Shown here: positions 6,985 through 8,730 of the stretch, piece after piece
Numbering within the stretch: position 1 is the first letter of the stretch
Layout: each line of letters begins with the position of its first letter
From: Lachnospiraceae bacterium
GTDB taxonomy: Bacteria > Bacillota_A > Clostridia > Lachnospirales > Lachnospiraceae
Assembly (NCBI GenBank): GCA_024690425.1
Contig: JAILCT010000131.1
Span: forward strand, 1-8,730
Reading direction: 5' to 3'
Length of the DNA stretch: 8,730 nucleotides
Translations under genes and position numbers: made by a program
Notes under the pieces: generated by a model
What the model saw: only the letters and a program-made list of their open reading frames with translations
Told to the model about the DNA's origin: nothing
The model's database searches: none

Positions 6985-8730
6985 ATGTTTGAATTCATAC
7001 AAAAACACCAATTGGAAATGATGCAGGCATTCAGCGGCATATGCGGAGTGAGTACCGTGATGCTTCTTGTGACCAGGGCACTTTCGGTAAGGAGAAGGGT
7101 CATACTTATCACAATGCAGCTGACGGCCATGTTTCTTCTTGTGTTTGACAGGCTTGCCTATATATATGCGGGCGACTTAAGCAGGCAGGGCTACATAATG
7201 GTCAGGCTGTCGAACCTTATCGTATTCTTCCTTACTCCTGCAGTGGTTCTTGTTTTTGACTTCTATCTTATGGATCTTCTGACGGACGAGGGCGGGCTGC
7301 CTGCGGCCCCGAGGCGGCTTAAGTTTGTTGCGCTCATCTCCTGTCTTGGAATGTTTCTTGCCCTTATCAATTATTTTACCGGTTTATACTACATAATTGA
7401 TGAACAGAACAGGTATCACAGGGCGAAGGGATTTCTTATATGTTATATCATACCCGTTCTGGGCCCACTCATCCAGTTTTCGGTCATTGTAAAGCACCAT
7501 GAACGGTTCGGCAGGATCATAAGGGTTTCCCTTTATATTTATCTTATCGCGCCCATCGTTGCATCCGTGATACAGATATTTGCATACGGTATTTCCCTGA
7601 CCAACACCGTTATCGTTTTGGTATCGGTTGTTATGTATGTATTTGCGTATTTTGACATAAACAATGCCATAGAAAAGGCTCATAAGGATGAGACATCCCA
7701 TTTGAGACAGGACAGAAGGGCCATAAGACATTTATACGATCAGACAGTCAGGGCCTTTATGACGGCTCTTGATGACAGGGATGCTTACAGCAAGGGCAGG
7801 TCTGTGAGGGTGGCGGACTATGCAAGGATGCTTGCGGAGGAGAGCGGACTTGATAAAAGGGAATGCGACGAGGTGTATTTCGAGGCCCTTGTTCACGACA
7901 TCGGCAAGATAGGGATATCGGAGAATGTTCTTATACATGAGGATGAGCCGGATGAAGAAGAGGTTAAGATCCTGCGGCAGAAGCCTGATATAGGCAGCAG
8001 GATATTGTCTTCGATCACAGAGTTCCCGGGACTTGACACGGGAGCTAAGTATTGCAATGAGAGATATGACGGAAGCGGATATCCCGGGGGCCTTAAGGGT
8101 GATGATATTCCGAGAAATGCAAGGATCATCGCCGTGGCTGATGAATACGACCGCATGACATCAAGAAGGAGCTTTCGTGATCCCCTTCCCCAGCCTGTTG
8201 TGCGTGAGGAGCTGACCATGGCTGCAGGTATAACCCTGGATCCCGTATATACCCAGATCATGCTTCGTAAGATAGATGCAGACGGAGCATATAACATGCG
8301 TGAAGAGGGTACGATACAGAAAAAGGAGGCAACGAAGGAGCTTCACTGCAGGGAATACAGGGATGCCATTACGGAGGGTATCCTTATAGAGGATACTGTT
8401 AAGAAGGTAACATTTAAGTTCAGGGAAGATAAGCAGAAGGCGGATGATTTTGCCGATCCTTCCCTTATAATATTCGATTCCTATGATGCTCATGTCCACA
8501 ATAACGACAGGACCATCGGAGCCTATGCCTACAAGGAATATGCCGAGCTGTGGTTCGACGGCCATTATATCTCCACATTGGCCGAGAACATGAAGGTTAC
8601 GGAAAGGGGCAAGGTTAAGGGGCTTGATAAGTCGGAATTCAGGATCGAGATGGGAAGGTATCAGGACCACTTAAGGTTAAGGCTTGAGAGCCGGTTCGGC
8701 AGTGTTGAGGCAATAATCGCCCTCACCGAC
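6985..8730 (+). CDS. 7TM protein with degenerate HD-GYP domain and unassigned C-terminal module (3' partial)
   Basis: The frame runs off the right edge; 582 residues are visible. Seven hydrophobic helices (about 13-33, 39-62, 75-98, 112-137, 148-168, 177-201, 204-224) form a 7TM-type sensor region, followed by a charged helical linker and an HD-GYP domain at about 250-430. The HD pair is present (His304-Asp305 in HDIGKIG), as are ERYDGSGYPGGL (359-370) and Asp386 in VADEYDRMTS. Other positions that normally bind metal are altered: Arg272 in GRSVRVA (usually GHSxRVA), Lys333 in QKPDIG (usually HPxxG), and Cys357-Asn358 in YCNER (usually HHER). Catalysis is therefore doubtful, and the domain may act as a c-di-GMP receptor or scaffold (inference). 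Residues about 440-582 form a further module with FDSYDAHVHNND and YAELWFDGHY; I do not recognise it as a named family. The gene follows the response regulator by 27 bases, in the same probable operon. Confidence 0.9.
   Translation, partial: MFEFIQKHQLEMMQAFSGICGVSTVMLLVTRALSVRRRVILITMQLTAMFLLVFDRLAYIYAGDLSRQGYIMVRLSNLIVFFLTPAVVLVFDFYLMDLLTDEGGLPAAPRRLKFVALISCLGMFLALINYFTGLYYIIDEQNRYHRAKGFLICYIIPVLGPLIQFSVIVKHHERFGRIIRVSLYIYLIAPIVASVIQIFAYGISLTNTVIVLVSVVMYVFAYFDINNAIEKAHKDETSHLRQDRRAIRHLYDQTVRAFMTALDDRDAYSKGRSVRVADYARMLAEESGLDKRECDEVYFEALVHDIGKIGISENVLIHEDEPDEEEVKILRQKPDIGSRILSSITEFPGLDTGAKYCNERYDGSGYPGGLKGDDIPRNARIIAVADEYDRMTSRRSFRDPLPQPVVREELTMAAGITLDPVYTQIMLRKIDADGAYNMREEGTIQKKEATKELHCREYRDAITEGILIEDTVKKVTFKFREDKQKADDFADPSLIIFDSYDAHVHNNDRTIGAYAYKEYAELWFDGHYISTLAENMKVTERGKVKGLDKSEFRIEMGRYQDHLRLRLESRFGSVEAIIALTD
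7747..8280 (+). other. HD-GYP domain with eroded metal site
   Basis: This segment encodes the HD-GYP fold of the last gene. Fold signatures survive (HDIGKIG, RYDGSGYP, ARIIAVADEYD), whereas four expected histidine ligands read Arg272, Lys333, Cys357 and Asn358. The upstream paralogous domain at about 1306-1875 keeps all of these histidines, so the two can be compared directly within the window. Confidence 0.85.

Noticed and set aside
8161..8670. 169-codon open frame on the - strand near the right edge
   Set aside because: It is opposite the continuing HD-GYP gene. The translation resembles no family and the + frame is open throughout.
1..8730. Very frequent CTTAAG/TTAAGG hexamers on the + strand
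   Set aside because: They fall mostly on Leu-Lys (CTT AAG) and Leu-Arg (TTA AGG) codon pairs in coding frames, so codon preference explains them better than a binding site or uptake signal.

Overview
The window looks like a piece of a Gram-positive, Bacillota-type genome, most likely a gut or rumen Lachnospiraceae (Butyrivibrio/Roseburia-like). This is inferred from protein style (ECF-like membrane domain joined to HD-GYP, 7TM joined to HD-GYP, propeller hybrid kinase with a C-terminal HPt), from AGGGG/GGAG-type ribosome binding sites, and from codon choice (many AGG Arg, ATA Ile, AAG Lys and CTT Leu codons). No rRNA or other marker gene is present, so the family assignment is moderate and the genus is open.

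Layout: four genes, all on the + strand and almost without gaps, fill the window. (1) Positions 1-1929: the 3' part of a membrane-bound, Cache-sensing HD-GYP protein, a predicted cyclic-di-GMP phosphodiesterase with an intact metal site. (2) 1946-6175: a very large hybrid sensor histidine kinase with signal peptide, about 14 propeller repeats, a Y_Y_Y-like domain, one TM segment, HisKA, HATPase, receiver and HPt. (3) 6202-6957: a stand-alone response regulator with a degenerate pseudo-receiver followed by an intact receiver and no output domain. (4) 6985 to the right edge: a 7TM protein whose HD-GYP domain keeps its fold signatures but has lost several metal-binding histidines, followed by an unassigned C-terminal module.

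The gaps between genes are 16, 26 and 27 bases. Each downstream gene has its own ribosome binding site, and I see no terminator or promoter between genes, so they probably form one operon whose promoter lies left of the window. There is no intergenic stretch near 300 bases, and I found no RNA gene, mobile element, CRISPR array or origin.

Working model (inference): the propeller kinase senses an extracellular ligand and passes phosphate His823 -> Asp1128 -> His1275 within the protein, then on to Asp180 of the small response regulator, giving a complete four-step relay. No gene here has a DNA-binding domain. The flanking HD-GYP proteins, one apparently active and one apparently a pseudo-enzyme, suggest that the output is cyclic-di-GMP turnover or sensing at the membrane rather than direct transcription control.
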